Below, piece after piece: positions 49,491 to 57,290 of a stretch of 64,000 bases of DNA. Position numbers and translations under genes: made by a program. The notes below the pieces were generated by a model. The model had not been told where the DNA came from, made no database searches, and saw nothing but the letters and a program-made list of their open reading frames with translations. Source of the DNA: Aeromicrobium sp. Root472D3 (GTDB taxonomy: Bacteria; Actinomycetota; Actinomycetes; Propionibacteriales; Nocardioidaceae); NCBI RefSeq assembly GCF_001426485.1, contig NZ_LMET01000001.1:2425490-2489489 (forward strand), given 5' to 3'. How positions within the stretch are numbered: position 1 is the stretch's first letter; the number at the start of each line of letters is the position of its first letter.

Positions 49491-50735
49491 ATGGGTGCCG
49501 ACGCCTCGCTGACGAAGCGGCTCGAGGACGTCTACCGGGACCTCCACGCCCACCCGGAGCTGTCGTTCGCGGAGAAGAGGACGGCCGGTGTGGCCGCAGC
49601 GTGGCTGCGCACCCTCGGCTACGAGGTCGAGACGGGCGTCGCGGTCACGGGAGTCGTCGGCGTGCTCCGCCGAGGCCCGGGCCCCGTGGTCCTGCTCAGG
49701 GCCGACATGGACGCGCTGCCGGTCGAGGAGTCGACCGGCCTGTCGTACGCGAGCGACCGGCGGGCGCGGGGCCCGGACGGCGACGACGTCCCGGTGATGC
49801 ACGCCTGCGGGCACGACATGCACGTCACCTGCCTGATGGGCGCGGCGGCCGTCCTGGCGGCGACGTCGTGGACCGGCACGCTGGTGGTGCTGTTCCAGCC
49901 GGCCGAGGAGGTCGCCCGCGGCGCCACCGCGATGGTCGCGTCCGGCCTGTACGAGCGGGTGCCGACGCCCGACGTCGTCCTCGGACAGCACGTGGCGCCG
50001 CTCCCGGCCGGCGTCGTGGGCCTCCGCAGCGGTCCGGCGTTCGCCGCCACCGACAGCCTGCGGGTGACGTTGATCGGCCGGGGCGGCCACGGCTCCCGAC
50101 CCGAGGCGACGATCGACCCGGTCGTCATGGCCGCCGCCACCGTGATGCGGCTGCAGACCGTCGTGTCGCGCGAGATCGCCGCACCCGACACCGCGGTCCT
50201 GACCGTGGGCGCCGTGGCCGCCGGGACGACGGCGAACGTCATCCCCGAACGGGCCGAGCTGCTGCTCAACGTGCGGACCTACGACCCCGCGGTCCGCGCC
50301 ACCGTGCTCGGCGCGATCGCCCGCATCGTCGCGTCCGAGGCAGCCGCGTCGGGAGAGGGGGCGCACGCCGTCGTCGAGACGATCGAGTCGGCGCCCGCCG
50401 TCGTCAACGACCCGGCGGCCGTGGAGCGGACGCTACCCGCCTTGGAGTCGGTCGTCGGCCCGGGCCACGTGATCGACCCGGGCGTCGTGACCGGGAGCGA
50501 GGACGTCGGTGTGCTCGCCGAGGCCGCCGGCGCCCCGTGCGTCTACTGGCTGTTGGGCGGGGCGGACCCTGCCACCTTCGCCGGGTCGTCCGACCCCGAC
50601 GACGTGCGACGCCGGGCGGCGTCCCTGCCGTCGAACCACTCGCCGGCCTACGCGCCGACGATCCAGCCCACGCTCACCACGGGCGTCGACTGCCTGGTGG
50701 CAGCAGCGCTCGCCTGGTGGGAACCGCTGCGGTGA
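49491..50735 (+). CDS. M20-family amidohydrolase
   Basis: 414 residues. M20D metal motifs: RADMDALP, HACGHDMH, PAEEVARGATAM, a dimerisation/lid domain (GRGGHGSRPEATIDPV), and a C-terminal SEDVGVLAEAAG. Such enzymes hydrolyse N-acyl or N-carbamoyl amino acids (hippurate, indole-acetyl conjugates, N-acetyl-diaminopimelate). ATG 49491 has GAGGTGA about 8 bases upstream. A long inverted repeat lies in its leader. No DevR-type box faces it at close range, so it may be regulated independently of the island. Substrate unknown. Confidence 0.88.
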   Translation: MGADASLTKRLEDVYRDLHAHPELSFAEKRTAGVAAAWLRTLGYEVETGVAVTGVVGVLRRGPGPVVLLRADMDALPVEESTGLSYASDRRARGPDGDDVPVMHACGHDMHVTCLMGAAAVLAATSWTGTLVVLFQPAEEVARGATAMVASGLYERVPTPDVVLGQHVAPLPAGVVGLRSGPAFAATDSLRVTLIGRGGHGSRPEATIDPVVMAAATVMRLQTVVSREIAAPDTAVLTVGAVAAGTTANVIPERAELLLNVRTYDPAVRATVLGAIARIVASEAAASGEGAHAVVETIESAPAVVNDPAAVERTLPALESVVGPGHVIDPGVVTGSEDVGVLAEAAGAPCVYWLLGGADPATFAGSSDPDDVRRRAASLPSNHSPAYAPTIQPTLTTGVDCLVAAALAWWEPLR

Positions 50736-50757
50736 GGTGCCGGCCGTGACCGGCGCC
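50736..50757. terminator. Hairpin terminator after the amidohydrolase gene
   Basis: GGTGCCGG / CCGGCGCC (8 bp, one G-U) with a 6-base loop, directly after the stop at 50735 and just before the converging Usp stop at 50762. Confidence 0.55.
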
Positions 50758-50761
50758 GTGC

Positions 50762-51307
50762 TCACGCGTCGTCGCCGAGCCCCAGCTCGCTGATCAGGGC
50801 GCCCTCCATCTGCTCGCGGTGCGCACTCGGCGCGTCGCGCTCGCCCAGGGCAGGTCCGCGGTCCACCAGCACCCGGCACCGGGCGTGGTGCACGACCTGG
50901 TCGGTCACCGAGCCGACCAGCAGGCCGAGGAACCCGCCCAGCCCCCTGCTGCCCACCACGAGGAGATCGGCGCCCGCCGAGGCCTCGACGATCTTCTCGG
51001 CGGCGTTGCCGTGCACGACCGAGCACGAGATCGCCACGGCGGGATGGTCGTGCCGGATGCTTGCCGTGTCCGCGAGCAGACCTGCCATGGTCGAGGCCTC
51101 GAAGTCCTCCAGCGGCGGGACGTAGCCGACGGTCTGCCGGGCCGGACGCGGCGCACTCGACACGGTCCACGCTCGGACGACCTCGATGCGTCCGTCGAGG
51201 GCGGCGGCCAGGTGGACCGCCGTGCGCAGGGCGAGGTCGGCCGAGCCGGACCCGTCGTGCGCCACGAGGATGCCGCCGTGGACCGTGATGTCGTTCGTGA
51301 TCGCCAT
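50762..51307 (-). CDS. Universal stress protein, single ATP-binding domain
   Basis: 181 residues. [34 protein letters not shown] and [20 protein letters not shown], an exact G-2x-G-9x-G-S ATP motif, the best preserved in the window; then CRVLVDRG and a ~30-residue acidic/polar tail. Paralogue of 44920-45399. ATG 51307. Divergent from the DUF4389 gene; the shared gap has a DevR-type box. Confidence 0.92.
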   Translation of the reverse strand: MAITNDITVHGGILVAHDGSGSADLALRTAVHLAAALDGRIEVVRAWTVSSAPRPARQTVGYVPPLEDFEASTMAGLLADTASIRHDHPAVAISCSVVHGNAAEKIVEASAGADLLVVGSRGLGGFLGLLVGSVTDQVVHHARCRVLVDRGPALGERDAPSAHREQMEGALISELGLGDDA

Positions 51308-51410
51308 GCCTGGACCCTCTGTCGTGTGCCGTGGTCGCCGTGTGCCGTGGACGACCCGAGCCTCACGCACCGGCCGCCCCACCGACCACGGTCCTGGGTC
51401 AGCCGTGTCG

Positions 51411-51424
51411 AGGACGTCCGTCCC
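51411..51424. promoter_or_regulatory. DevR-type box between Usp and DUF4389 genes
   Basis: AGGACGTCCGTCCC, one mismatch from GGGAC-N4-GTCCC, 57 bp upstream of the DUF4389 start and 104 bp from the Usp start. Confidence 0.6.
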
Positions 51425-51480
51425 TGCCGGCCCCGACCTCCCCCGCGAAGCATGGGGAGCATCGATCCGAGAGGTGCTCC

Positions 51481-52167
51481 ATGACTCCGACGCCGTACCC
51501 CGTCCGTGTGACCGCGCAGCTCGACCCGGACGTCAGCCGGTGGCTGTGGCTCATCAAGTGGATCCTCGCGATCCCCCACTACCTCGTCCTGGTCGTCCTG
51601 TGGCTGTCGTTCGTCGTCCTGAGCGTCGTCGCCTTCGTCGGCATCCTCTTCACGGGTCGTTACCCGCGCGGCATCTTCGACGTCAACGTCGGTGTGCTCC
51701 GCTGGTCGTGGCGGGTGAGCTACTACGCCTACGGGGGCCTCGGCACGGACCGGTACCCGCCCTTCACCCTGGCCGACGTCGCGGACTACCCGGCGCACCT
51801 CGAGGTGCCGTACCCCGAGCACCTGTCGCAGGGCCTCGTGCTGGTCAAGACCTGGTTGCTGGCCCTGCCGCACTACCTCGTCGTCGCGTTCTTCGTCGGA
51901 GGCGGCGCGTACCTCGGCAGCCAGGACCCGGCCCCGTGGATCTTCGGCAGCGGCCTGATCGGCCTGCTGGTGCTCGTCGCCGGCGTGGTGCTGCTGGTGA
52001 CCGGGCGCTATCCCCAGGCCGTGTTCGACCTCGTCATCGGCCTCCAGCGGTGGGTGCTGCGGGTCGCGGCGTACGCGGCTCTCATGACGGACGTCTACCC
52101 GCCGTTCCGGCTCGACCAGGGTGGCGACGAACGGTCCGCGCCGGTCGCGGCCGGCCTGGTGCCATGA
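51481..52167 (+). CDS. DUF4389 membrane protein
   Basis: 228 residues, four or more hydrophobic segments. Two similar halves each contain the family pattern [17 protein letters not shown] / [17 protein letters not shown] and [18 protein letters not shown] / [18 protein letters not shown], an internal duplication of the DUF4389 unit. Function unknown; common in actinobacterial dormancy loci. ATG 51481 has GAGAGG upstream. The two-TM channel gene follows 28 bp later. Confidence 0.85.
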   Translation: MTPTPYPVRVTAQLDPDVSRWLWLIKWILAIPHYLVLVVLWLSFVVLSVVAFVGILFTGRYPRGIFDVNVGVLRWSWRVSYYAYGGLGTDRYPPFTLADVADYPAHLEVPYPEHLSQGLVLVKTWLLALPHYLVVAFFVGGGAYLGSQDPAPWIFGSGLIGLLVLVAGVVLLVTGRYPQAVFDLVIGLQRWVLRVAAYAALMTDVYPPFRLDQGGDERSAPVAAGLVP

Positions 52168-52195
52168 CCGGCGGGTCACCCGGCGTGCCACGCCC

Positions 52196-53074
52196 GTGAC
52201 GGGATGGATCGTGACCGTCGCCGGCGTGACGGTCGTCCTCTTCGTGCTGACGGACATGTTCCACACGCTCGCCAATCCCGGGGCCCTGGGACGTCTCAGC
52301 CGGACGATGCTGCGCCTGACGTGGACGCTGTCGTCCAGGAACCGCCTCTCCGGTCCCCTCGCGATGCTGGCGGTCGTCATGATCTGGGGCGTCCTGGCCG
52401 TGCTCGGGTGGGCCGCCGTCTACTGGCCCCACATGGACGACGGGTTCAGCCACGCCACCGAGCACGGCAGCGGCCCCGGCGCCCTCGACGCGGTCTACGT
52501 CTCCCTCGTGACCATCTCGACGCTGGGCCTCGGGGACGTCTTCCCGACCTCGGCCTGGCTGCGCCTGGTCAATCCCCTCGAGGCCCTGTTCGGGTTCGCG
52601 CTCCTGACCGTCGCGGTGTCGTGGGTGCTCCAGGTGTTCCCGACGCTGGCACGCCGCCGCGAGCTCGCGCTGCGGCTCGTCCACCTTCAGGAGGCCGGGA
52701 CGGTCGACCTGCTCGGCTCGCTCGACCGCACGGTCGTCCACTCGCTCCTGACCGACCTGGCGGCGTCGGTCACCCGTGTGCGGGTCGACCTGCACGACTA
52801 CCCCGAGACGTACTACTTCCGCGAGCCCGAGGACGTGGGCAGCCTCGCGGAGGCGATCCCCGTGGCGTCACGCCTCGTCGAGGCCGCACGGACCTCGCCG
52901 GTCGTCGAGGTCCGCCACGGCGGTGCCGTGCTCGGGGCCGCGTTGGACGACCTCGCGGAGGTGCTCCAGCGCAGCTTCCTGCGGCCGTGCGCGACGACGG
53001 ACGAAGCCCTGAGGGTGTTCCTCGCCGACCACTCCTCGGGCGGCGCGGCCGGGAGGAGGCCTGCACCGTCGTGA
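52196..53074 (+). CDS. Two-TM ion channel (potassium-channel pore) protein
   Basis: 292 residues. An N-terminal membrane helix (VTVAGVTVVLFVLTDMF), a second (LAMLAVVMIWGVLAVLGWAAV), the pore loop with selectivity filter TISTLGLGDVFP (TxGxGD), and a following helix (LEALFGFALLTVAVSWVLQV). The C-terminal ~110 residues are soluble and helical. The Leu in TLGLGD replaces the Val/Tyr of classic K+ filters, so selectivity is uncertain. GTG 52196 is used, since homology begins right after; no clear ribosome site. Probably co-transcribed with the DUF4389 gene. Confidence 0.82.
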   Translation: MTGWIVTVAGVTVVLFVLTDMFHTLANPGALGRLSRTMLRLTWTLSSRNRLSGPLAMLAVVMIWGVLAVLGWAAVYWPHMDDGFSHATEHGSGPGALDAVYVSLVTISTLGLGDVFPTSAWLRLVNPLEALFGFALLTVAVSWVLQVFPTLARRRELALRLVHLQEAGTVDLLGSLDRTVVHSLLTDLAASVTRVRVDLHDYPETYYFREPEDVGSLAEAIPVASRLVEAARTSPVVEVRHGGAVLGAALDDLAEVLQRSFLRPCATTDEALRVFLADHSSGGAAGRRPAPS

Positions 53075-53247
53075 CGGTGACGTCGGTCCCGCGACGTGCA
53101 GACGTCCGACCCTGATGCGCCCGGCCGCCGCACGAGAACCTTGACCGAGAGATGAACGGGGCGGACCGGTCGACAGGACATCGGCCACGGGTCACCGTGG
53201 TTCGGGCGGCCGGGGACGCGCACACCGCCACCGCCCGCCATCTCCGT

Positions 53248-53290
53248 CGATCGCCCCGCGTCCGCCGTCACGGCCGACGCGGGGCGGTCG
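53248..53290. terminator. Strong 15-bp hairpin between channel and PH-like genes
   Basis: CGATCGCCCCGCGTC pairs with GACGCGGGGCGGTCG (one G-U) around a 13-base loop. It begins 5 bases after the stop of the minus-strand gene at 53296 and may also end transcripts from the channel gene 174 bp away. Confidence 0.6.
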
Positions 53291-53295
53291 GTCGT

Positions 53296-53643
53296 CTAGG
53301 AACCGGAGGGGTCCAGCGCCAGGTCGATCGCCCTGACCTGCGCGAAGTAGCGGAAGTTGACCTTCATGGTCAGTGAGCCGACGGCGACGTCGTGGAAGAT
53401 TCCGCCGGGCTCGCCGAGCCGCTGGTCGCGGGGCGACTCCTCGACCAGGTCCTTGATGACGGTCTGCGAGAAGGTGCCGGACCGGAACACCAGGAAGCGC
53501 CGGTCGGTGGCGACGACGATGCGGTAGCCGCCCTGGCCGATGCGGTTCGTGATGGTCGGTTGGCCGGCGAACGCCCCCTGGACGATCTCTCCGGGCTCCA
53601 CCAGCGACTGCGCGCGGTGGACGATCTTCTCTGCCATCCCCAT
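53296..53643 (-). CDS. Small PH-like domain protein, function unknown
   Basis: 115 residues, soluble. Pattern EKIVHRAQSLVEPGEIVQGAFAGQP...RIVVATDRRFLVFRSG resembles the YokE-like/bacterial PH fold, in which 'vatdRRllvf' is typical. The rest (KDLVEESPRDQRLGEPGGIF) is not diagnostic. Alternative ATG at 53637. Monocistronic, followed by a strong terminator. Role not known. Confidence 0.6.
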   Translation of the reverse strand: MGMAEKIVHRAQSLVEPGEIVQGAFAGQPTITNRIGQGGYRIVVATDRRFLVFRSGTFSQTVIKDLVEESPRDQRLGEPGGIFHDVAVGSLTMKVNFRYFAQVRAIDLALDPSGS

Positions 53644-53696
53644 GCCCGAGACCCTAGTCGACCTCTCCGGTCGCCCCACGCCCTGCGGAGGCCTGG

Positions 53697-54269
53697 TCAC
53701 GCGACGCGCGTGGCGTGGCGTGAGGTCTCGACGAGCGTCACCACCAACCCGAGGCAGGCGTCCGACGTGGACCCGCGCGATGGTCTCGACTCGGCCAGGT
53801 CGGCCAGCGCATCGAGCAGGTCGTGGCCCGCCGCGACGTACTCACGGTCGATCCTCGGACGTGGCATCGACCCCGCGAAGACCTGGAGCCGCTGCGCGCC
53901 GATGCGTCGCGCGACGTCGACCGCCGCTCGTTCCCGCGCGTCGAGGCCGGCGACCTCGGGGGCGGCGATGATCGACTGCGACAGCTGGCTCAGCTGTCGG
54001 TTCATGCGCACCAGGTCCGACACGACGTCGAGCGGGGTGGCGCGCCGTGGTGCGTCGCGGCGGTGCGGCGACTCCGCCCACTGGAGCTGCTGGTGCGCGC
54101 AGCGCAGCACCGACCGCCGCGACGGGGCACCCCGCATCACGAGTCGCGCCTCGCGGACGTCGTGGTCGATCGCCGCGGTCAACGCGTGCTCCCACGCGTC
54201 GGCGGTGCGCCGCAGAGCGTCGCGCGTCGTGTCGAGGTGGTGGTCGGGGTCGGTCCGCACGATGGTCAC
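53697..54269 (-). CDS. Hypothetical helical protein
   Basis: 190 residues, Arg/Ala-rich and predicted largely helical (DALRRTADAWEHALTAAIDHD, LVRMNRQLSQLSQSII, AGHDLLDALADLAE). The general shape recalls PhoU-like helical bundles, but no signature confirms it. Several GTG starts are possible (54269, 54314); 54269 is chosen since the helical region begins there. An 11-bp repeat array lies just upstream, shared in kind with kup and kdp. Confidence 0.5.
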   Translation of the reverse strand: MTIVRTDPDHHLDTTRDALRRTADAWEHALTAAIDHDVREARLVMRGAPSRRSVLRCAHQQLQWAESPHRRDAPRRATPLDVVSDLVRMNRQLSQLSQSIIAAPEVAGLDARERAAVDVARRIGAQRLQVFAGSMPRPRIDREYVAAGHDLLDALADLAESRPSRGSTSDACLGLVVTLVETSRHATRVA

Positions 54270-54309
54270 CCCGTGATGCTCGCCCCGGCCGGCCGGCCGC
54301 ACCAGTGCC

Positions 54310-54348
54310 TTCACGAGACCCTGGCACGATCTTGACGCGGTCCTCACG
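54310..54348. promoter_or_regulatory. 11-bp direct-repeat array between kup and the 53.7-kb gene
   Basis: TTCACG, CTGGCA, TTGACG and CTCACG start at 54310, 54321, 54332 and 54343, an exact 11-bp period. It lies 41-79 bp upstream of the start at 54269. Only the third unit is a full TTGACG. Confidence 0.35.
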
Positions 54349-54351
54349 CGC

Positions 54352-56265
54352 TCACACCTCGACGTGCGACCCCAGCAGCACGACGCGGTCGCGCGGGAGG
54401 TGGAAGGCGTCGGCGGCGTCGGCGGTGACGTGCGAGGTCGCGATGAACAGCCGCTTGCGCCACGGGGCCATCGTGGGCTCCGGACCGGCGTGCAGCTCGA
54501 TGCGCGACAGGAAGTACGTCGCACCGTCGAGGTCGAGCTGGCCCTCGGTCTGCTCGGACGTCAGCAGGGCGAGGGCGGCCGGGACGTCGGCGGTCTCGGC
54601 GTAGCCGAAGCGGACGACGACCTGCGTGATGCCGTCCTCCGGGCGGCCCAGGGCGTCGATTGTGACCCGGTCGTCGTCCGCGACCCGGGGAACCGTCTCG
54701 ACCTCGACGGTCACGATCACGACGTGCTCGTGCCGGACGTGGTTGCGCTCGACGTTCGCACGGAGCGCGAGCGGCGTGGTCGTCCCGCGGTTGAGGAAGA
54801 TCGCGGTGCCCGGCACGACGGCGGGGGCGTCCTCCCCGGCGTCCAGGTCGTCGACGAAGGACTGCAGCGGCCCCTCCATGTCCTCGCGCGTCGTGGTCAC
54901 GACCTGCCGACCGCGCTGCCAGGTGATCATGATCGTGAAGAAGGTGACGGCGATCGCCAGGGGCAGCCACGCGCCGTGCACGAGCTTGGTCAGGTTGGCG
55001 CCGATGAACAGCAGGTCGAGCGCGAGCAGCGGCACCGCCGCGAGGGCCAGCAGCCAGACGGGCTTGGCCCACCGCCGGTGGGCGACGTAGAAGAACAGGA
55101 TCGTCGTGATCGTGATCGTGCCCGTCACGGCCATGCCGAAGGCGAAGGCCAGTGCCGCGGACGTGCGGAACGCGAACACAAGCGTCAGCACCGACACCAG
55201 CAGCAGCCAGTTCACCCACGGGACGTAGATCTGGCCACGTGCCGAGCTCGACGTGTGCAGGATGCGCAGGCGCGGCAGGTAGCCGAGCTGGGCCGCCTGC
55301 GACGCGACCGAGAACGCTCCCGTGATGACGGCCTGCGAGGCGATGACGGTCGCGGCGCACGCCAGCACGATCAGCGGGATCCGCGCCCACTCGGGTGCCA
55401 GGAGGAAGAACGGCGCGCTGATGTTGTCGCTGTCCTCGAGGATCAGCGCACCCTGGCCGAGATAGCTCAGGGCGCAGGCCGGGAAGACCAGGAAGATCCA
55501 GCCGACCGAGATGGGCCTGCGACCGAAGTGGCCCATGTCGGCGTAGAGCGCCTCGGCACCGGTGACGGCCAGGACGATGGCGGCCATCGCGAAGAACGCG
55601 TACTCGAAGTTGCCGGCCAGGAACTCGATCGCGTAGGTGGGCGACACGGCCTTCAGGATCGCGGCGTCCTTCGTGACGCCCCACGCGCCGCACGCGCCGA
55701 TCGTCACGAACCACGTGATCATGACGGGTCCGAAGAACCGGCCGACGGCGGCCGTCCCCCGCTTCTGCACCGAGAACAGGGTCACGATGATGACCGCCGT
55801 GACGGGGACGATCCACGGCTCGAAGCCCGGCTCGATCGTCTTGAACCCCTCGACCGCGGACAGCACCGAGATCGCCGGGGTGATCATGCTGTCGCCGAGG
55901 AAGAGCGCGGCGCCGAACAGGCCGAGGCCGGCGAGCGCCACGGTCGCCCCGGCCCTGCGGTGGCCGGCCCAGCGGCGCAGCAGCGAGATGAGCGCCATGA
56001 TGCCGCCCTCGCCGTCGTGGTCGATGCGCATCGCGAGCAGCACGTAGGTGATCGTGACGATCGCGGTGACCGACCACAGGATCAGGGAGACCACCCCGAG
56101 CACGTTGCCGTCGCTGACCGGTACCGGGTGCGGGTCGTCGGGGTTGAAGACGGTCTGGATCGTGTAGATCGGGCTCGTGCCGATGTCGCCGAAGACGACG
56201 CCGAGGGCACCGACGACGACGGCGAGGCGCAGGACGTCCTTCTTCTGCGGGCGTGGTGAGGTCAC
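54352..56265 (-). CDS. kup: Potassium uptake protein Kup
   Basis: 637 residues. N-terminal GALGVVFGDIGTSPIYTIQTVF, GEGGIMALISLLRRW, GAALFLGDSMITPAISVLSAVEG and GAEALYADMGHFGRRPI are Kup/HAK/KT hallmarks. There are 12 membrane segments up to about residue 450, then the cytoplasmic C-terminal domain. Kup is a low-to-moderate-affinity K+/H+ symporter. GTG 56265 starts directly before the conserved block; weak ribosome site. Upstream is a TTGACG repeat pair, which suggests shared control with kdp. Confidence 0.96.
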   Translation of the reverse strand: MTSPRPQKKDVLRLAVVVGALGVVFGDIGTSPIYTIQTVFNPDDPHPVPVSDGNVLGVVSLILWSVTAIVTITYVLLAMRIDHDGEGGIMALISLLRRWAGHRRAGATVALAGLGLFGAALFLGDSMITPAISVLSAVEGFKTIEPGFEPWIVPVTAVIIVTLFSVQKRGTAAVGRFFGPVMITWFVTIGACGAWGVTKDAAILKAVSPTYAIEFLAGNFEYAFFAMAAIVLAVTGAEALYADMGHFGRRPISVGWIFLVFPACALSYLGQGALILEDSDNISAPFFLLAPEWARIPLIVLACAATVIASQAVITGAFSVASQAAQLGYLPRLRILHTSSSARGQIYVPWVNWLLLVSVLTLVFAFRTSAALAFAFGMAVTGTITITTILFFYVAHRRWAKPVWLLALAAVPLLALDLLFIGANLTKLVHGAWLPLAIAVTFFTIMITWQRGRQVVTTTREDMEGPLQSFVDDLDAGEDAPAVVPGTAIFLNRGTTTPLALRANVERNHVRHEHVVIVTVEVETVPRVADDDRVTIDALGRPEDGITQVVVRFGYAETADVPAALALLTSEQTEGQLDLDGATYFLSRIELHAGPEPTMAPWRKRLFIATSHVTADAADAFHLPRDRVVLLGSHVEV

Positions 56266-56305
56266 CTGCCCAACCTAGGTGTCCGTGGCTCGTCAGGCCG
56301 GCATC

Positions 56306-56322
56306 TTGACGCCCCCTTGACG
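56306..56322. promoter_or_regulatory. TTGACG direct repeat upstream of kup
   Basis: TTGACG-N5-TTGACG at 56306-56311 and 56317-56322, 11-bp period, 41 bp upstream of the kup start. Confidence 0.45.
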
Positions 56323-56350
56323 CCTCAGTGGCGCACGCCTCGCACGTCCG

Positions 56351-56875
56351 TCACGGCAGGTCGGGCACGACCGTCGGGCGCGGGGACGGTGCGGCAGGGC
56401 TCGACGCGGTTCGGTGGCGACACACGACGACGTGGGGCAGCGGCAGGAGCGCCGCCTCGAGGGCCTCGGCACCCGAGGTCGGCCGGCGGGACGATCGCGA
56501 CGACGCCGGACGTTCGGTCAGCACGACCAGGGTCTGGTGCGCCGTGTGGCGGCGGCCGACGTAGTCGGCGACCGAGTCCGCGACCTCGTCACCGTCGGTT
56601 CGGACGGGGTCGAGCAGCACCAAGGGCACGCCGGGCTCCCACTCCTCCCACGACCGCGTGAACGCGCGGGCCGACTCCGGCGTCCGGCAGACGTGGACCG
56701 CCACGACGCGTCTCGGCGCCATCGACAGGGCCGTGCCGAGCGCCTCACGGGCCCGCTCGTCGACCGCGTCCACGGGGACGACTCCGGCCATCGACTGCCG
56801 GGACGGAAGAGCCGGACCGCGGGGCGCGGCGTCACCGTCCTCGGATCCCGTCACGAGGCCGAGCAACGACCTCAT
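56351..56875 (-). CDS. Stand-alone Usp-like domain of the APC-permease tail type
   Basis: 174 residues. The central part (VVPVDAVDERAREALGTALSMAPRRVVAVHVC, SWEEWEPGVPLVLLDPVRT, DYVGRRHTAHQTLVVLTE) resembles the Rossmann-like C-terminal domain fused to amino-acid/K+ permeases of the APC superfamily. Here it is encoded alone, 85 bp upstream of kup on the same strand. It might act as a detached regulatory domain for Kup; that is inference. ATG 56875, GAGGTG about 9 bases before. Confidence 0.6.
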   Translation of the reverse strand: MRSLLGLVTGSEDGDAAPRGPALPSRQSMAGVVPVDAVDERAREALGTALSMAPRRVVAVHVCRTPESARAFTRSWEEWEPGVPLVLLDPVRTDGDEVADSVADYVGRRHTAHQTLVVLTERPASSRSSRRPTSGAEALEAALLPLPHVVVCRHRTASSPAAPSPRPTVVPDLP

Positions 56876-57055
56876 GGTGCGAGCACCTCGACGGCGAGAG
56901 CACCGCAGCGCCCGCCCGGGCGGCTCGTGGCAGGCAGCGTGTGCACCACGGCCGCCCGGGACGGCGGGGAGCCTTCCGAGCGATGGGGCGTCGAGGACGT
57001 CGAGCTGGAGGACATGACCTCACGGTAGGCACGGCGTCCGCCGACCAGAAGGGGC

Positions 57056-57083
57056 TTGACGCGATCTTGACGAGACCTTGGCG
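57056..57083 (+). promoter_or_regulatory. TTGACG repeat array upstream of kdpF (forward)
   Basis: TTGACG, TTGACG and TTGGCG start at 57056, 57067 and 57078, exact 11-bp period. The 325-bp region 56876-57200 holds no gene; it carries this array and an inverted one at 57123-57160. Confidence 0.5.
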
Positions 57084-57122
57084 CGGTCCGACGAGAACGT
57101 CGACGACCACGGGCGGCCTGCC

Positions 57123-57160
57123 GTCAAGAACGCGTCAAGACCTGCCAAGAACCTGTCAAG
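57123..57160 (+). promoter_or_regulatory. GTCAAG repeat array upstream of kdpF (reverse)
   Basis: GTCAAG, GTCAAG, GCCAAG and GTCAAG at 57123, 57134, 57144 and 57155 (11, 10, 11 bp steps). It is the same TTGAC core in the opposite direction, 40 bp before kdpF. A probable binding region for KdpE or another OmpR-family regulator. Confidence 0.5.
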
Positions 57161-57200
57161 ACCGGTCGATCGGGCGAGAACGACGGGTTCACTGACGCTC

Positions 57201-57290
57201 ATGAGTATTGAAAGCGGTTTGCTGATCGCCCTCGTCGCCGCGCTCGTGGCGTACCTGCTGGCGGCCCTGATCTTCCCGGAGCGTTTCTAG
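57201..57290 (+). CDS. kdpF: KdpF small membrane subunit
   Basis: 29 residues: one membrane helix (GLLIALVAALVAYLLAALIF) ending PERF, typical of KdpF, which stabilises the KdpABC complex. ATG 57201; ribosome site not obvious. The last base of its TAG is the first base of the kdpA GTG, so the two are fully coupled. Length matches E. coli KdpF. Confidence 0.9.
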   Translation: MSIESGLLIALVAALVAYLLAALIFPERF

